64,000 nucleotides of DNA from Leptothermofonsia sichuanensis E412. Lineage in GTDB: Bacteria; Cyanobacteriota; Cyanobacteriia; Leptolyngbyales; Leptolyngbyaceae. The notes under the pieces were generated by a model that saw only the letters and a program-made list of their open reading frames with translations, did not search any database and was not told the origin of the DNA. Shown here piece by piece: positions 1-7,989 of the stretch (positions within the stretch are counted from its first letter, which is position 1; each line of letters begins with the position of its first letter). The position numbers and the translations under genes are program-made. The stretch lies in contig NZ_CP072600.1 in assembly GCF_019891175.1 (NCBI RefSeq), positions 6,138,001 through 6,202,000 on the forward strand. Reading direction: 5' to 3'.

Positions 1-626
1 TTCTGGCACTCGCCCTCAACTACGACCAATCCGAACTGGCGACAGCAGATAAGCTCTCAGAGAGAGTGATCCAGCAAACCACCGGAGATAACTCCCTGGC
101 AGCCATTTTGAGTGTCCTGAACGAAATCGTTTCAGCAGAGCAGTTTGAGCCAGTGGACGCCAGCGACCCAGAGGAGCGCTACCTCCGGGCTGGTCAGTTG
201 ACAGTTATCACCATGCACAAGGCAAAGGGACTGGACTGGGACTTTGTCTTTCTTCCTTTTCTGCACGAGAACACCATTCCAGGTACGCTGTGGGTATCCC
301 CTCAGACCCAGTTTTTGGGTGAGTTTACCCTGGCAGAAGTTGCCCGCGCTCAAATTCGTGCCAGTGTCCACAATCAGTTCCCTTTACCCGATACACAGAC
401 AGCCTGGGAACGAGCAAAACATTTGAAAACTGCTGAAGAATTCCGTTTGCTTTACGTTGCCATGACGCGAGCCAGACGGTTGCTGTGGATGTCAGCCGCC
501 CAAAAAGCCCCGTTCACCTGGAACAAGCCAGATAATCTGGATGAACGCAAACCCTGTCCTGTAATTCCCGCCCTGGCTGAACAGTTTCCCTGGGCCGTGA
601 GTCAGGTTCTTGGGGCAATTAATTAA
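1..626 (+). CDS. UvrD/Rep-type superfamily 1 DNA helicase, C-terminal part
   Basis: The reading frame is open from the first base, so only the C-terminal ~207 residues are present. Helicase motif V (ITMHKAKGLDWDFVFLP, about nt 207-257) and motif VI (FRLLYVAMTRARRLLW, about nt 440-488) are intact; these bind DNA and the ATP gamma-phosphate in UvrD/PcrA/AddA-like 3'-5' helicases. The Arg pair in TRARR supplies the expected arginine finger. The tail after motif VI is short, with no nuclease domain, so this looks like a stand-alone helicase rather than AddA or RecB; the missing N-terminus prevents a firmer call. It ends convergently with, and overlaps by 8 bp, the next gene on the minus strand. 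Confidence 0.85.
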   Translation, partial: LALALNYDQSELATADKLSERVIQQTTGDNSLAAILSVLNEIVSAEQFEPVDASDPEERYLRAGQLTVITMHKAKGLDWDFVFLPFLHENTIPGTLWVSPQTQFLGEFTLAEVARAQIRASVHNQFPLPDTQTAWERAKHLKTAEEFRLLYVAMTRARRLLWMSAAQKAPFTWNKPDNLDERKPCPVIPALAEQFPWAVSQVLGAIN

Positions 627-1134
627 TGAACCCAATCCGCTTCATGATATTTTCTCGATCTTGCCGTCCTAACTCAATCCATTGCTCAAAGCTAGATTTG
701 TCAGAGTAGCGCTCAAACCAGTTTTTTAATTCCTCAATATTGTTTCCCACACTCCAACCTTGTGGATATGGAACAATCATCTTTTGAAAGTATGGGATAT
801 ACCATCGCATAAAAACTTCTCCGAATAGATCAGGGATCATGCCATTGACAAGTTGCTTATGTTTAATGGCGATCCAAAGTCGTTGGTAAAAGTTGATCAC
901 ATTCCAGATATGCGAATATTCCTCTGCTTCTAGCAATGGAGAGAACTGGTCATAGGTCTTGTCCATATACTGGGCAAAAACCCTATCAGCAGGTCTTCTG
1001 GATTTAAGCACTTCGCCTGAATTAAATTCCCGGTGTAGCTCAAGGGTAAGTTGCATTTTGGCGTGTCTATCAGAGGTTAACCATGCAATGAATGAACCAA
1101 GAAGTGTCCCAACAATGCCGAATAATGCTTCCAT
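619..1134 (-). CDS. hypothetical membrane-anchored protein (171 aa)
   Basis: One N-terminal hydrophobic segment (about residues 3-20, LFGIVGTLLGSFIAWL) is followed by a soluble, aromatic-rich helical domain with a central FYQRLW segment. The overall plan resembles the DUF4760-type single-pass proteins of bacteria, but I do not recognise a specific family and assign no function. ATG at 1132-1134 has a weak purine stretch directly upstream (TAAGGG). The gene converges on the helicase gene and overlaps its last codons. Confidence 0.55.
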   Translation of the reverse strand: MEALFGIVGTLLGSFIAWLTSDRHAKMQLTLELHREFNSGEVLKSRRPADRVFAQYMDKTYDQFSPLLEAEEYSHIWNVINFYQRLWIAIKHKQLVNGMIPDLFGEVFMRWYIPYFQKMIVPYPQGWSVGNNIEELKNWFERYSDKSSFEQWIELGRQDRENIMKRIGFIN

Positions 1135-1175
1135 CCCTTAATTCTCAATCTCATGCTTTGCCCTTACCAGGGAAT

Positions 1176-1242
1176 TATAGCGATCCTATCTGGATTGTGA
1201 GAAAGGATTCCCCAGGAATCCTTTCTCACAAAGCCTCTCACT
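1176..1242. repeat. dispersed hairpin repeat, copy 1
   Basis: About 67 bp that recurs at 60967-61032 with few changes. The core is a perfect 17-bp inverted repeat (1195-1211 with 1215-1231, loop CCA). No reading frame is conserved, so it is a non-coding mobile or structural repeat. Confidence 0.8.
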
Positions 1243-1420
1243 CTCACAACTGATTTAGGACTGCTATATATAGCAGGTGCCAGGTGTTATGGCAGGGGAC
1301 GGGGTACAGGAAAGGAAGAATGACGGGAGCAGGCTTTGCTTTCTGAGTTGTCCTGGATTCAATGGCTACCGCTACAGGTGTTAAAGATTGTGGATTAAAT
1401 AAACTGAAAAACTTAGAACC

Positions 1421-1448
1421 TTACCACAGAGGCACAGAGAACACAGAG
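1421..1448. repeat. CTCTGTG-type dispersed repeat, copy 1
   Basis: A 28-bp stretch rich in CACAGAG whose reverse complement occurs at 52304-52331. Similar CTCTGTGTTCTCTGTG words are common in intergenic DNA of cyanobacteria. It lies inside a possible upstream extension of the next gene, which argues that the extension is not coding. Confidence 0.7.
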
Positions 1449-1526
1449 TCGCTTCTTTGTGCCCTTCGTGTCTTTGTGGTGAAGTTGCAGGTTATAAAAT
1501 CCTCAGGCTTAAAGAAGGAAAAGACC

Positions 1527-2795
1527 ATGACGACTCGTCTTGTAGACAGGACCGCGATCGCCTATCTCCGTTCTCCGGAGGCTATTCGGCAACGGTGCCA
1601 GCAATTATTCGATCTGGCCTGCACCGATCAGTTGCGTTATTTTCGATGCGACTTGAGTCAGTTGGATGCCACGGCTGACTATGTCATCCAGGTCATGGGG
1701 GAAACCTATCCAGACTTTAACATCCCGTTTCATAGCCGCTGGCGACATTTTGAAGTAGGAAGTCCCCTGCGGCTGAACCAACTGGAGCAACAACTGTCCA
1801 GGTTGCCTCCGCTGGAAAAAGCCTGGGCAAAATTTGATTTAGCCATTATAAGCGTACTGCTGGATGCGGGGGCAGGTGCCCGGTGGCGGTATCAGGAACC
1901 GGAGACAGGGGAAGTATTTGGACGGTCAGAGGGGTTAGCGGTTGCCAGCTTTCATCTGTTCTGTCAGGGCCTGTTTTCCAGTGACCCCACCCATCCTTTG
2001 CGGGCAGATGCGATCGCCCTCCAGCAACTTTCAGCCACACAATTAGCAACGGGCTTCCAGTCCAGTCCAGAAAATCCGCTGGTGGGGATGCAGGGGCGCA
2101 CCGATCTCCTCCAACGCCTGGGGCAAACCCTTGCACTACACCCCAGACTGTTCGGTTCCCACAATCCCCGCCCCGGTTATCTGGTCAACTACCTGTTAGA
2201 CGAAACCCGGCATGGACAACTTGAAGCCAGCACTATTCTGAAATCTATCCTGGAAGGACTGGGCGACATCTGGGCGGGACGCCTCACCCTCGCAGGGGTC
2301 AATCTCGGCGATGTCTGGTTCCACCCTGCCCTGCCCCCCCTCCCCCTTCCCCCCTCTCCCCTCTCTCCGCCGGACTCTCTTTCACTGGTTCCCTTCCACA
2401 AACTCTCCCAGTGGCTGGCGTATTCCCTGCTGGAGCCATTACAGGAATTAGGAATCACCATCACTGGCCTGGAAGCCATGACCGGGCTACCAGAGTACCG
2501 TAATGGTGGCTTATGCGTGGACACCGGTTTATTACAGGCTAAAGACCCGATTGTTTTCCAACAACCTCATTTGCCTGGCTCTGAAGTGATTGTGGAATGG
2601 CGAGCCTTGACCGTCATTCTGTTAGACCAGATTGCCGAAACCATTCGGACAAAATTAAACCGCTCAAGCGTTGAACTCCCCCTGGTTAAAGTCCTGCAAG
2701 GCGGCACCTGGACAGCCGGACGCAAAATTGCTGTTGAGAAACGTCCTGGTGGCATTCCCCCAATTCAAATCGAAAGCGATGGAACTGTATTTTAA
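1527..2795 (+). CDS. DUF1688 / Urc4-family protein
   Basis: About 422 residues, matching the DUF1688 family whose fungal member Urc4/Urg3 takes part in uracil catabolism through ureidoacrylate-type intermediates; the reaction is not settled and the role here is inferred from the family only. Recognisable blocks are YLRSPEAIRQR near the start, PFHSRWRHFE, a GRSEGLAVASFHLF region, RPGYLVNYLLD and the conserved C-terminal block from VEWRALTVILLDQ through LPLVKVLQGGTWTAGRKIA to the end. The ATG at 1527 follows AAGAAGGAAAAG; an upstream in-frame start at 1362 would translate an intergenic repeat and is rejected. A proline-rich insert is described separately. It ends convergently on the glycosyltransferase with a 4-bp overlap. 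No urc1- or urc5-like gene is adjacent. Confidence 0.85.
   Translation: MTTRLVDRTAIAYLRSPEAIRQRCQQLFDLACTDQLRYFRCDLSQLDATADYVIQVMGETYPDFNIPFHSRWRHFEVGSPLRLNQLEQQLSRLPPLEKAWAKFDLAIISVLLDAGAGARWRYQEPETGEVFGRSEGLAVASFHLFCQGLFSSDPTHPLRADAIALQQLSATQLATGFQSSPENPLVGMQGRTDLLQRLGQTLALHPRLFGSHNPRPGYLVNYLLDETRHGQLEASTILKSILEGLGDIWAGRLTLAGVNLGDVWFHPALPPLPLPPSPLSPPDSLSLVPFHKLSQWLAYSLLEPLQELGITITGLEAMTGLPEYRNGGLCVDTGLLQAKDPIVFQQPHLPGSEVIVEWRALTVILLDQIAETIRTKLNRSSVELPLVKVLQGGTWTAGRKIAVEKRPGGIPPIQIESDGTVF
2321..2370. repeat. pyrimidine-rich insert inside the Urc4-like gene
   Basis: About 45 bp made almost only of C and T encode an in-frame PPLPLPPSPLSPP linker. The run resembles intergenic CCCCTCTCCC tracts seen elsewhere in the window (for example near 3910-3970 and 60100-60150), suggesting a low-complexity tract captured within a coding region without shifting the frame. 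Confidence 0.7.
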
Positions 2796-3823
2796 GGAAG
2801 CCCGTTGGGTTCTGGATGACTACCGGGCTTCACCACTTCCCGCACCCGATAAATGGGTCGTCCCTGGGACTCATGGTAGGTTCGCATCAGTAACTCCGCC
2901 AGCAAACCAAAACTGAATAGCTGCACGCCAGCCAGAAGCAGCACAATACATAAAATTAGCAGGGGACGATTACCAATACTGGCTCCCAAAAAGAGTTTGA
3001 TAAAAGTAAGATGTCCACCAATTGCCAGTCCCACCACTAAAGAAGCCAGACCAAACAGCCCAAATACATGCATGGGTTTGGTGAGAAACTTCTGCATAAA
3101 CCAGATAGTGAGCATATCCATCATCACCCGAAAGGTACGCCACAACCCATATTTACTCCGACCATAAATGCGGGCATGGTGACGGACTGGCATTTCAGTA
3201 ATGCGGGCACCTTCAATAAACGCCAGGGCCGGTAAAAAGCGATGCAACTCCCCATAGAGATTCATGTCAGCCACCAGTTCTGAACGGTATGCCTTGAGCG
3301 AACAGCCATAGTCATGCAGTTTCACTCCGGTTACCTGCCCAATCAGCCAGTTGGCAATCCTGGAGGGCAGCAGTCGGGTCAGGGCTGCATCCTGGCGGTC
3401 TTTGCGCCAACCGCTAACTAGGTCAAATCCTTCGTCTAATTTGGCAAGTAATCTGGGCATATCTGCCGGGTCATTCTGCAAATCGCCATCCATCGTAACG
3501 ACTGCCCGTCCTCTGGCATGGCTGAACCCTGCTGCCATTGCGGCTGTTTGACCATAATTACGGCGCAAAATAATAGCGCACAGATCAGTTCGACTTGCTG
3601 CCAGTTGCTTCAGTAAATCCGTAGAGCCATCCGTAGAGCCATCATCAACACAGATGATCTCATAGGAAAGATGGGCATCCTTCAGGCTGGTGGCGATCGC
3701 CTCCATTAAATGGGGCAGGCTCTCAAACTCATCCCGAATGGGCACCACAACCGATACCTCAGGGTTGCTCACCGATGGAACAAGCTGAAACGGACTTTCC
3801 TCAGAGTGCAGTGAAATACTCAT
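2792..3823 (-). CDS. family 2 glycosyltransferase, polyprenyl-phosphate type
   Basis: A GT2 enzyme of the DPM1/ArnC/GtrB kind, expected to move a sugar from a nucleotide donor to polyprenyl phosphate at the inner membrane. The GT-A start (VSVVVPIRDEFESLPHL), the DDGSTDGS loop and the MDGDLQNDP metal-binding motif are all present, followed by GWRKDRQD and the SLKAYR segment. Two C-terminal transmembrane helices (about residues 265-330) anchor it. Start ATG 3821-3823 is preceded by AAAGGA; the frame extends 27 codons further but without a comparable site. About 343 residues, normal for the family. The donor sugar cannot be read from the sequence. Confidence 0.88.
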   Translation of the reverse strand: MSISLHSEESPFQLVPSVSNPEVSVVVPIRDEFESLPHLMEAIATSLKDAHLSYEIICVDDGSTDGSTDLLKQLAASRTDLCAIILRRNYGQTAAMAAGFSHARGRAVVTMDGDLQNDPADMPRLLAKLDEGFDLVSGWRKDRQDAALTRLLPSRIANWLIGQVTGVKLHDYGCSLKAYRSELVADMNLYGELHRFLPALAFIEGARITEMPVRHHARIYGRSKYGLWRTFRVMMDMLTIWFMQKFLTKPMHVFGLFGLASLVVGLAIGGHLTFIKLFLGASIGNRPLLILCIVLLLAGVQLFSFGLLAELLMRTYHESQGRPIYRVREVVKPGSHPEPNGLP

Positions 3824-4015
3824 TTCCTTTGTCAATGGATAATTCCTGGTGAATACCAGCGATGGCAGATCTGACTTTGCAAGAACTTTAAGTAAACCTA
3901 TCACAGGTGAGGACTGAGAGAGGGAAGCGGGAGGAAAGAGAAGGGAGGAGGGCAGGGCGACTGAGAGTGATAGCAGAGTACAGGGGAAGAGAATATAGGG
4001 TACAGGGTCCCCTCT

Positions 4016-4720
4016 CTAACAACTAATACCTGACAACCTTTCCCCTCTATAACCAGCAACCACCCGCCCTGCTCCCCGCAACTGAGACTGGTACTTCTGA
4101 CTGATGGGGTCGTTGCCGCCAGAGAGGCGGTCAATGCCGATGCCGTTGCGTCCCTGGTCTTTACCAGAACTGTGAATGTAATAGTCATCCCCCAGATAGA
4201 TGCCCACATGGGTAGCTTTTGTCGGGGGACCAAAGAAGATCAGATCCCCAGGTAGGATCTGGTCAAGGGCGATCGCTTGCACAAACGCCTCTTGCTGATA
4301 GGCATCCCGTGGTAACCAGATACCTGCCGAGGCAAAAGCCGTTTGGACCAGGCCAGAACAGTCGAAATTGGGACCTATGGTGCCACCCCAAAGGTATTCG
4401 TTGGGATGGGTCATGGCAGTCCGGGCAAAGGCGATCGCGGCAGGTATCCGGGCGCGAATCTCTGTTTCTGAAAGCAGGGCAGGTCTATAAGCAGAATCGG
4501 CGACCTCCAGGTGTTCTATGTCATGGACTGCCAGCCAGCCCGGATAGTCATCCTCGCACAGGCAGACCAGAATAGCTTCCAGGGGCTGATCAGGTTTTTT
4601 GGTCTCTCCTGAGGAGAGGGACTCAATTCGCAGGTATCGTCCTGCGGCGGCCTGGGTTGCCAACCGTTCCAGCGCAGGGGAGTCATAGAGGTTTAGATTA
4701 ATCTGACAGCGGTACTGCAT
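4016..4720 (-). CDS. NlpC/P60 peptidoglycan endopeptidase
   Basis: Two-domain cysteine peptidase like the cyanobacterial gamma-D-glutamyl-L-diamino acid endopeptidase: an N-terminal SH3-like region (about residues 1-85, cell-wall recognition) and a C-terminal NlpC/P60 domain (about 100-225). The catalytic cysteine sits in NFDCSGLVQTAF, the histidine in THVGIYLGDDYYIH, and the polar third residue is the nearby His/Ser of YIHSSG. No signal peptide is visible; related cyanobacterial proteins also lack one, so it may act on muropeptides during recycling. ATG 4718-4720 has AAGGA eight bases upstream. It follows the glycosyltransferase on the same strand but about 190 bp apart. Confidence 0.88.
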   Translation of the reverse strand: MQYRCQINLNLYDSPALERLATQAAAGRYLRIESLSSGETKKPDQPLEAILVCLCEDDYPGWLAVHDIEHLEVADSAYRPALLSETEIRARIPAAIAFARTAMTHPNEYLWGGTIGPNFDCSGLVQTAFASAGIWLPRDAYQQEAFVQAIALDQILPGDLIFFGPPTKATHVGIYLGDDYYIHSSGKDQGRNGIGIDRLSGGNDPISQKYQSQLRGAGRVVAGYRGERLSGISC

Positions 4721-4738
4721 TTGGAGGTCCTTCGAGGG

Positions 4739-4805
4739 GTGAGGAGTGAGGAGTGAGAGGTGAAGAGTGAGGAGTGAAGAGTGAGGAGTGAAGGAGTGAG
4801 GAGTT
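4739..4805. repeat. degenerate GAGGAGTGA tandem repeat
   Basis: Seven or so imperfect head-to-tail copies of a 7-10 bp purine-rich unit (GAGGAGTGA / GAAGAGTGA) directly upstream of the NlpC/P60 gene. Typical of slippage-prone simple repeats. Confidence 0.8.
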
Positions 4806-5231
4806 GGCCCTCACCCTCCATACCCAGTACCCAAGTAAATCAGATTTGCTTTCCATTTCCTCCGGACGAAGTACGAAGTGGATGAAGAGTGGAGTGGTAG
4901 ATGCACCCTGATTTCGCCCCTAGCTCCTGCGCTGGGGGCTTTCTGTTCTTTAAGGACAAATCAAGCCATAGGGGGTGGTACTGAATTAAGCCAGATTGCG
5001 ATCGCTCAGATCTCCAATTTCTTCGAGAAGTTGAAGATCTTAACCCCTTACGTCAGTGCCATTCAACCATAGGGTTTTTCTAAAACTTAATGAATTCCTT
5101 GTAAATCGTGTTTCAGAGTTGCCTGGACAACGGGGAATAATTTTGTAGCCTGGAATAGTGTGTTTCTAAAAACCGTTGGCTACGTGAATTCATTGCCCAA
5201 ACTTGCCCAGCCATCTGCATTTGTGGAAGGA
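4806..5231. other. intergenic region without a recognised gene
   Basis: Separates the divergently read NlpC/P60 and glucosidase genes. A 64-codon open frame at 4878-5072 has no ribosome-binding site and no family resemblance. The region must hold the promoters of both flanking genes, but I see no confident promoter motif. Confidence 0.5.
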
Positions 5232-7565
5232 ATGACCATAGAAACTGTTGAAATCGACGGCAAAACCTTTGTCCCTGCCGAGCAATTACCCATTCCAGAG
5301 TGGCCCTGTGTATTGAGCGAACGCCCTCAACCGATTCTGACGCTGAAAGATGATGACCTGTTTCTCTTGACCGATACGTTAGGCAACATTGGCGGTTGTA
5401 TGGGGGATGACCGCAGTGCCAGTATGGGTCTGTTCTGCAAAGACACCCGCTTTCTCAGTCGGCTCGAAGTGCAGATTGATGGGCGATCGCCCATTCTGCT
5501 CAGCAGTACCGCCGATAAAGGGTTCATCCTCTCGGTGCTATGCACAAACCCCAATATTGACCATCGTATTAAAGCGGAATCGATTGGTATTAAGCGAGAA
5601 CTGGTTCTGAATGGAGGACTGTTTGAGGAAATTGAAATCGCAAACTACAGCACCAGTGCAGTCACCTTTGAACTGAGCCTCAGCTTTGATGCAGATTTTG
5701 TCGATTTGTTTGAAGTCAGAGGATTTGGGCGAGAAAAACGAGGACGCCTGTTACGCCTGCTGCCGCCGCAGGAAAATAGGGCGATCGCCGATTCAGACCA
5801 CCCAGAACTTGAAACAACGTCTGATCACCCTGAAAAAGTTGACGCTGAAATGGAGTCTCCCCTTCCAGCGACACCACCAGATCCCTCCAGAACCCCGCCT
5901 CCGATTGAACATATTCTTGCTTATCAGGGACTGGATGGTTCCCTGCTGGAGTCCCGAATTCAGTTTGCTCACCGTCAACCCGACTTCATGAAGGGGAATA
6001 CAGCAATCTGGCAACTGCATCTGGAGTCCCATGAAACCCAGATTTTAGGGTATCGTCTCCAGATGATGAATAATGGACGGTCGGCTTCAACGGTCACAGC
6101 ACCAGCAACCCTGGCCCAGGCAAAAGCAGCAGAACTGATGGAAGAGCAGACCTGGCGGCAACAGGCCACCCGGATTCGGTCTGACAAAAACACCTTCAAC
6201 CAGATCATTGAACGGGCAGAGCAAGATATTTATCTGTTGCGACAATCGTTTGGTAAAGGTAAAGCGCTTTCAGCAGGTGTGCCCTGGTTTTCCACCCTGT
6301 TCGGGCGTGACTCCATCATTGCCGCCTCTCAGATCTTGATGCTGGATCCGCAAATTGCCCGCGAAACACTCTATATTCTGGCGCAATACCAGGGCAAAAC
6401 AGAGGATGAATGGCGCGATGAACAACCGGGCAAAATTTTACACGAGATCCGCTTTGGCGAAATGGCCCGCTGTCAGGAAATTCCCCACACCCCCTACTAC
6501 GGCACAGTAGATGCCACACCATTGTGGATTATGCTTTATGCCGAATATTTTGCCTGGACCGCAGACCACGAGACTTTAGAGAACCTCTGGAGTAATGCGC
6601 TGGCGGCGATGGACTGGATCGATCGCACGATGAAGCAAACAGGCTACCTCAGCTATTTCCGCAAATCTAAGCGAGGGCTGGATAATCAGGGATGGAAAGA
6701 CTCTGGAGATTGCATTGTCAATCGTCGGGGGCAGTTGGCCCACGGTGCCATTTCCCTCTGCGAAGTGCAGGCCTACGTCTACGCGGCTAAGATTCGGTTG
6801 GCGCAAATTGCGCGGATGAAGAAGCGGATTGACCTGGCAGATCGCTGGGAAGAGGAAGCAAGGGACTTGAAGATGCGCTTTAATCGGGACTTCTGGATGG
6901 AAGACCAGGATTTTTGTGCCCTGGCCCTGGATGGCGAAGGCAAGCAGGTGGATAGTATTACGTCTAATCCCGGTCATTGTTTGAGTCTGGGCATCTTCAC
7001 TCCAGAAAAGGCATATAGCGTGGCGGAGCGGTTACGTGCTCCCGATATGTTTAATGGCTGGGGAATTCGCACCTTGAGTAGCCTGTCGCCTGCCTACAAT
7101 CCAATGGGTTATCACATTGGTTCGGTATGGCCCCATGACAATGCCCTGACAGCTATGGGACTGCGATCGCTGGGTCTGATTGATCAGGCCCTTGAACTGG
7201 CTCAGGGCATTCTGGACATGACCAAACGTCAACCCTACCACCGCCCACCAGAGCTGTTCTGCGGATATGTTCGCACGGATGACAGTGACCCGGTGCAGTA
7301 TCCAGTTGCCTGTACTCCCCAGGCATGGGCAACTGGCAGCATCTTTCAACTGCTTCACATGATGGTTAATCTGGTACCCGATGCACCCAGCAACACCCTG
7401 CGCATCATTGATCCGGCATTGCCGGAAAGCATCAACTATTTGTCTTTACATAATCTGCGGGTTGGTCCGACCCTGCTGGATCTGGAATTTGAGCGATCGG
7501 GTTCCATTACAGCCTGTCGAGTGTCCAAGAAACGGGGTAACTTACGGGTGATTATTGAAGCATAA
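5232..7565 (+). CDS. amylo-alpha-1,6-glucosidase / glycogen-debranching-like protein
   Basis: About 777 residues with the bacterial two-part plan: an N-terminal beta-sandwich domain starting DDDLFLLTDTLGNI and continuing to about residue 300, and a C-terminal (alpha/alpha)6 glycoside-hydrolase domain. The catalytic region shows PWFSTLFGRDSIIAASQ, a YYGTVDATPLWI segment, LDNQGWKDSGDCIVN and a GYHIGSVWPHDNAL block, the hallmarks of this family; the acidic residues of GRDS, KDSGD and PHD are in place. It likely trims alpha-1,6 branches from glycogen or related glucans. The ATG at 5232 fits the family start; a GTG at 5160 would add 24 residues and cannot be excluded. A proline- and acid-rich linker lies around residues 190-225. 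Confidence 0.85.
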   Translation: MTIETVEIDGKTFVPAEQLPIPEWPCVLSERPQPILTLKDDDLFLLTDTLGNIGGCMGDDRSASMGLFCKDTRFLSRLEVQIDGRSPILLSSTADKGFILSVLCTNPNIDHRIKAESIGIKRELVLNGGLFEEIEIANYSTSAVTFELSLSFDADFVDLFEVRGFGREKRGRLLRLLPPQENRAIADSDHPELETTSDHPEKVDAEMESPLPATPPDPSRTPPPIEHILAYQGLDGSLLESRIQFAHRQPDFMKGNTAIWQLHLESHETQILGYRLQMMNNGRSASTVTAPATLAQAKAAELMEEQTWRQQATRIRSDKNTFNQIIERAEQDIYLLRQSFGKGKALSAGVPWFSTLFGRDSIIAASQILMLDPQIARETLYILAQYQGKTEDEWRDEQPGKILHEIRFGEMARCQEIPHTPYYGTVDATPLWIMLYAEYFAWTADHETLENLWSNALAAMDWIDRTMKQTGYLSYFRKSKRGLDNQGWKDSGDCIVNRRGQLAHGAISLCEVQAYVYAAKIRLAQIARMKKRIDLADRWEEEARDLKMRFNRDFWMEDQDFCALALDGEGKQVDSITSNPGHCLSLGIFTPEKAYSVAERLRAPDMFNGWGIRTLSSLSPAYNPMGYHIGSVWPHDNALTAMGLRSLGLIDQALELAQGILDMTKRQPYHRPPELFCGYVRTDDSDPVQYPVACTPQAWATGSIFQLLHMMVNLVPDAPSNTLRIIDPALPESINYLSLHNLRVGPTLLDLEFERSGSITACRVSKKRGNLRVIIEA

Positions 7566-7599
7566 AGATGTATCAGTCAACGGTCAGAATCCGGCGTCA

Positions 7600-7705
7600 C
7601 ATTTTACTCGCGCGGTGGAGAAGAGTGCTGCGATCGGGACAGGCTTTCGTAGTTTAACCGAGGCATTTGATCCGACAACGCCAGCAGAACGCATTCTGAG
7701 CCTTT
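7600..7705 (+). pseudogene. serine resolvase/invertase fragment
   Basis: A short frame contains GTGFRSLTEAFDPTTPAERI, close to the GAGFRSLTEAIDTTTPAGRM block that precedes the E helix of Pin/Tn3-type serine recombinases. Nothing upstream or downstream continues the domain, so only about 30 residues remain. It marks the left edge of the accessory island. Confidence 0.65.
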
Positions 7706-7931
7706 GTGATGGTTACAGGGTAAGCAAGTCAGCACCAGATTTCCTGAAGTGGTCTGTCCACCATGCATGAGGGCGATCTCCTGATCAACCTCAGGGCTGT
7801 CGATGGAGAAGATTTGGTAAATCAGGCAATATTCGTAAGCCCCGGATGCTGGCTGGATGACCCGTTAGCGAAGGGATGCCGATGCTACGCCTGAAAGGTC
7901 TGATCAAGTGCATCCCAGTTTTGTAAGTTTG

Positions 7932-7967
7932 CCCTCATCCCCCAGCCCCTTCTCCCAGAGCGAGAGA
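7932..7967. repeat. CCCTCATCCCCCAGCC-type intergenic repeat
   Basis: A stretch of the widely seen cyanobacterial intergenic word CCTCATCCCCCAGCCCC followed by TTCTCCCAGAGCGAGAG. Non-coding. The rest of 7706-7989 holds nothing I recognise. Confidence 0.6.
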
Positions 7968-7989
7968 AGAGGAGCCGGATTTGATCCGG

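Noticed and set aside
1362-1526. 55-codon N-terminal extension of the Urc4-like protein
   Set aside because: It would translate an intergenic CACAGAG repeat and lacks homology; the ATG at 1527 has a good ribosome-binding site.
4878-5072. 64-codon plus-strand frame upstream of the glucosidase
   Set aside because: No start signal and no recognisable domain.
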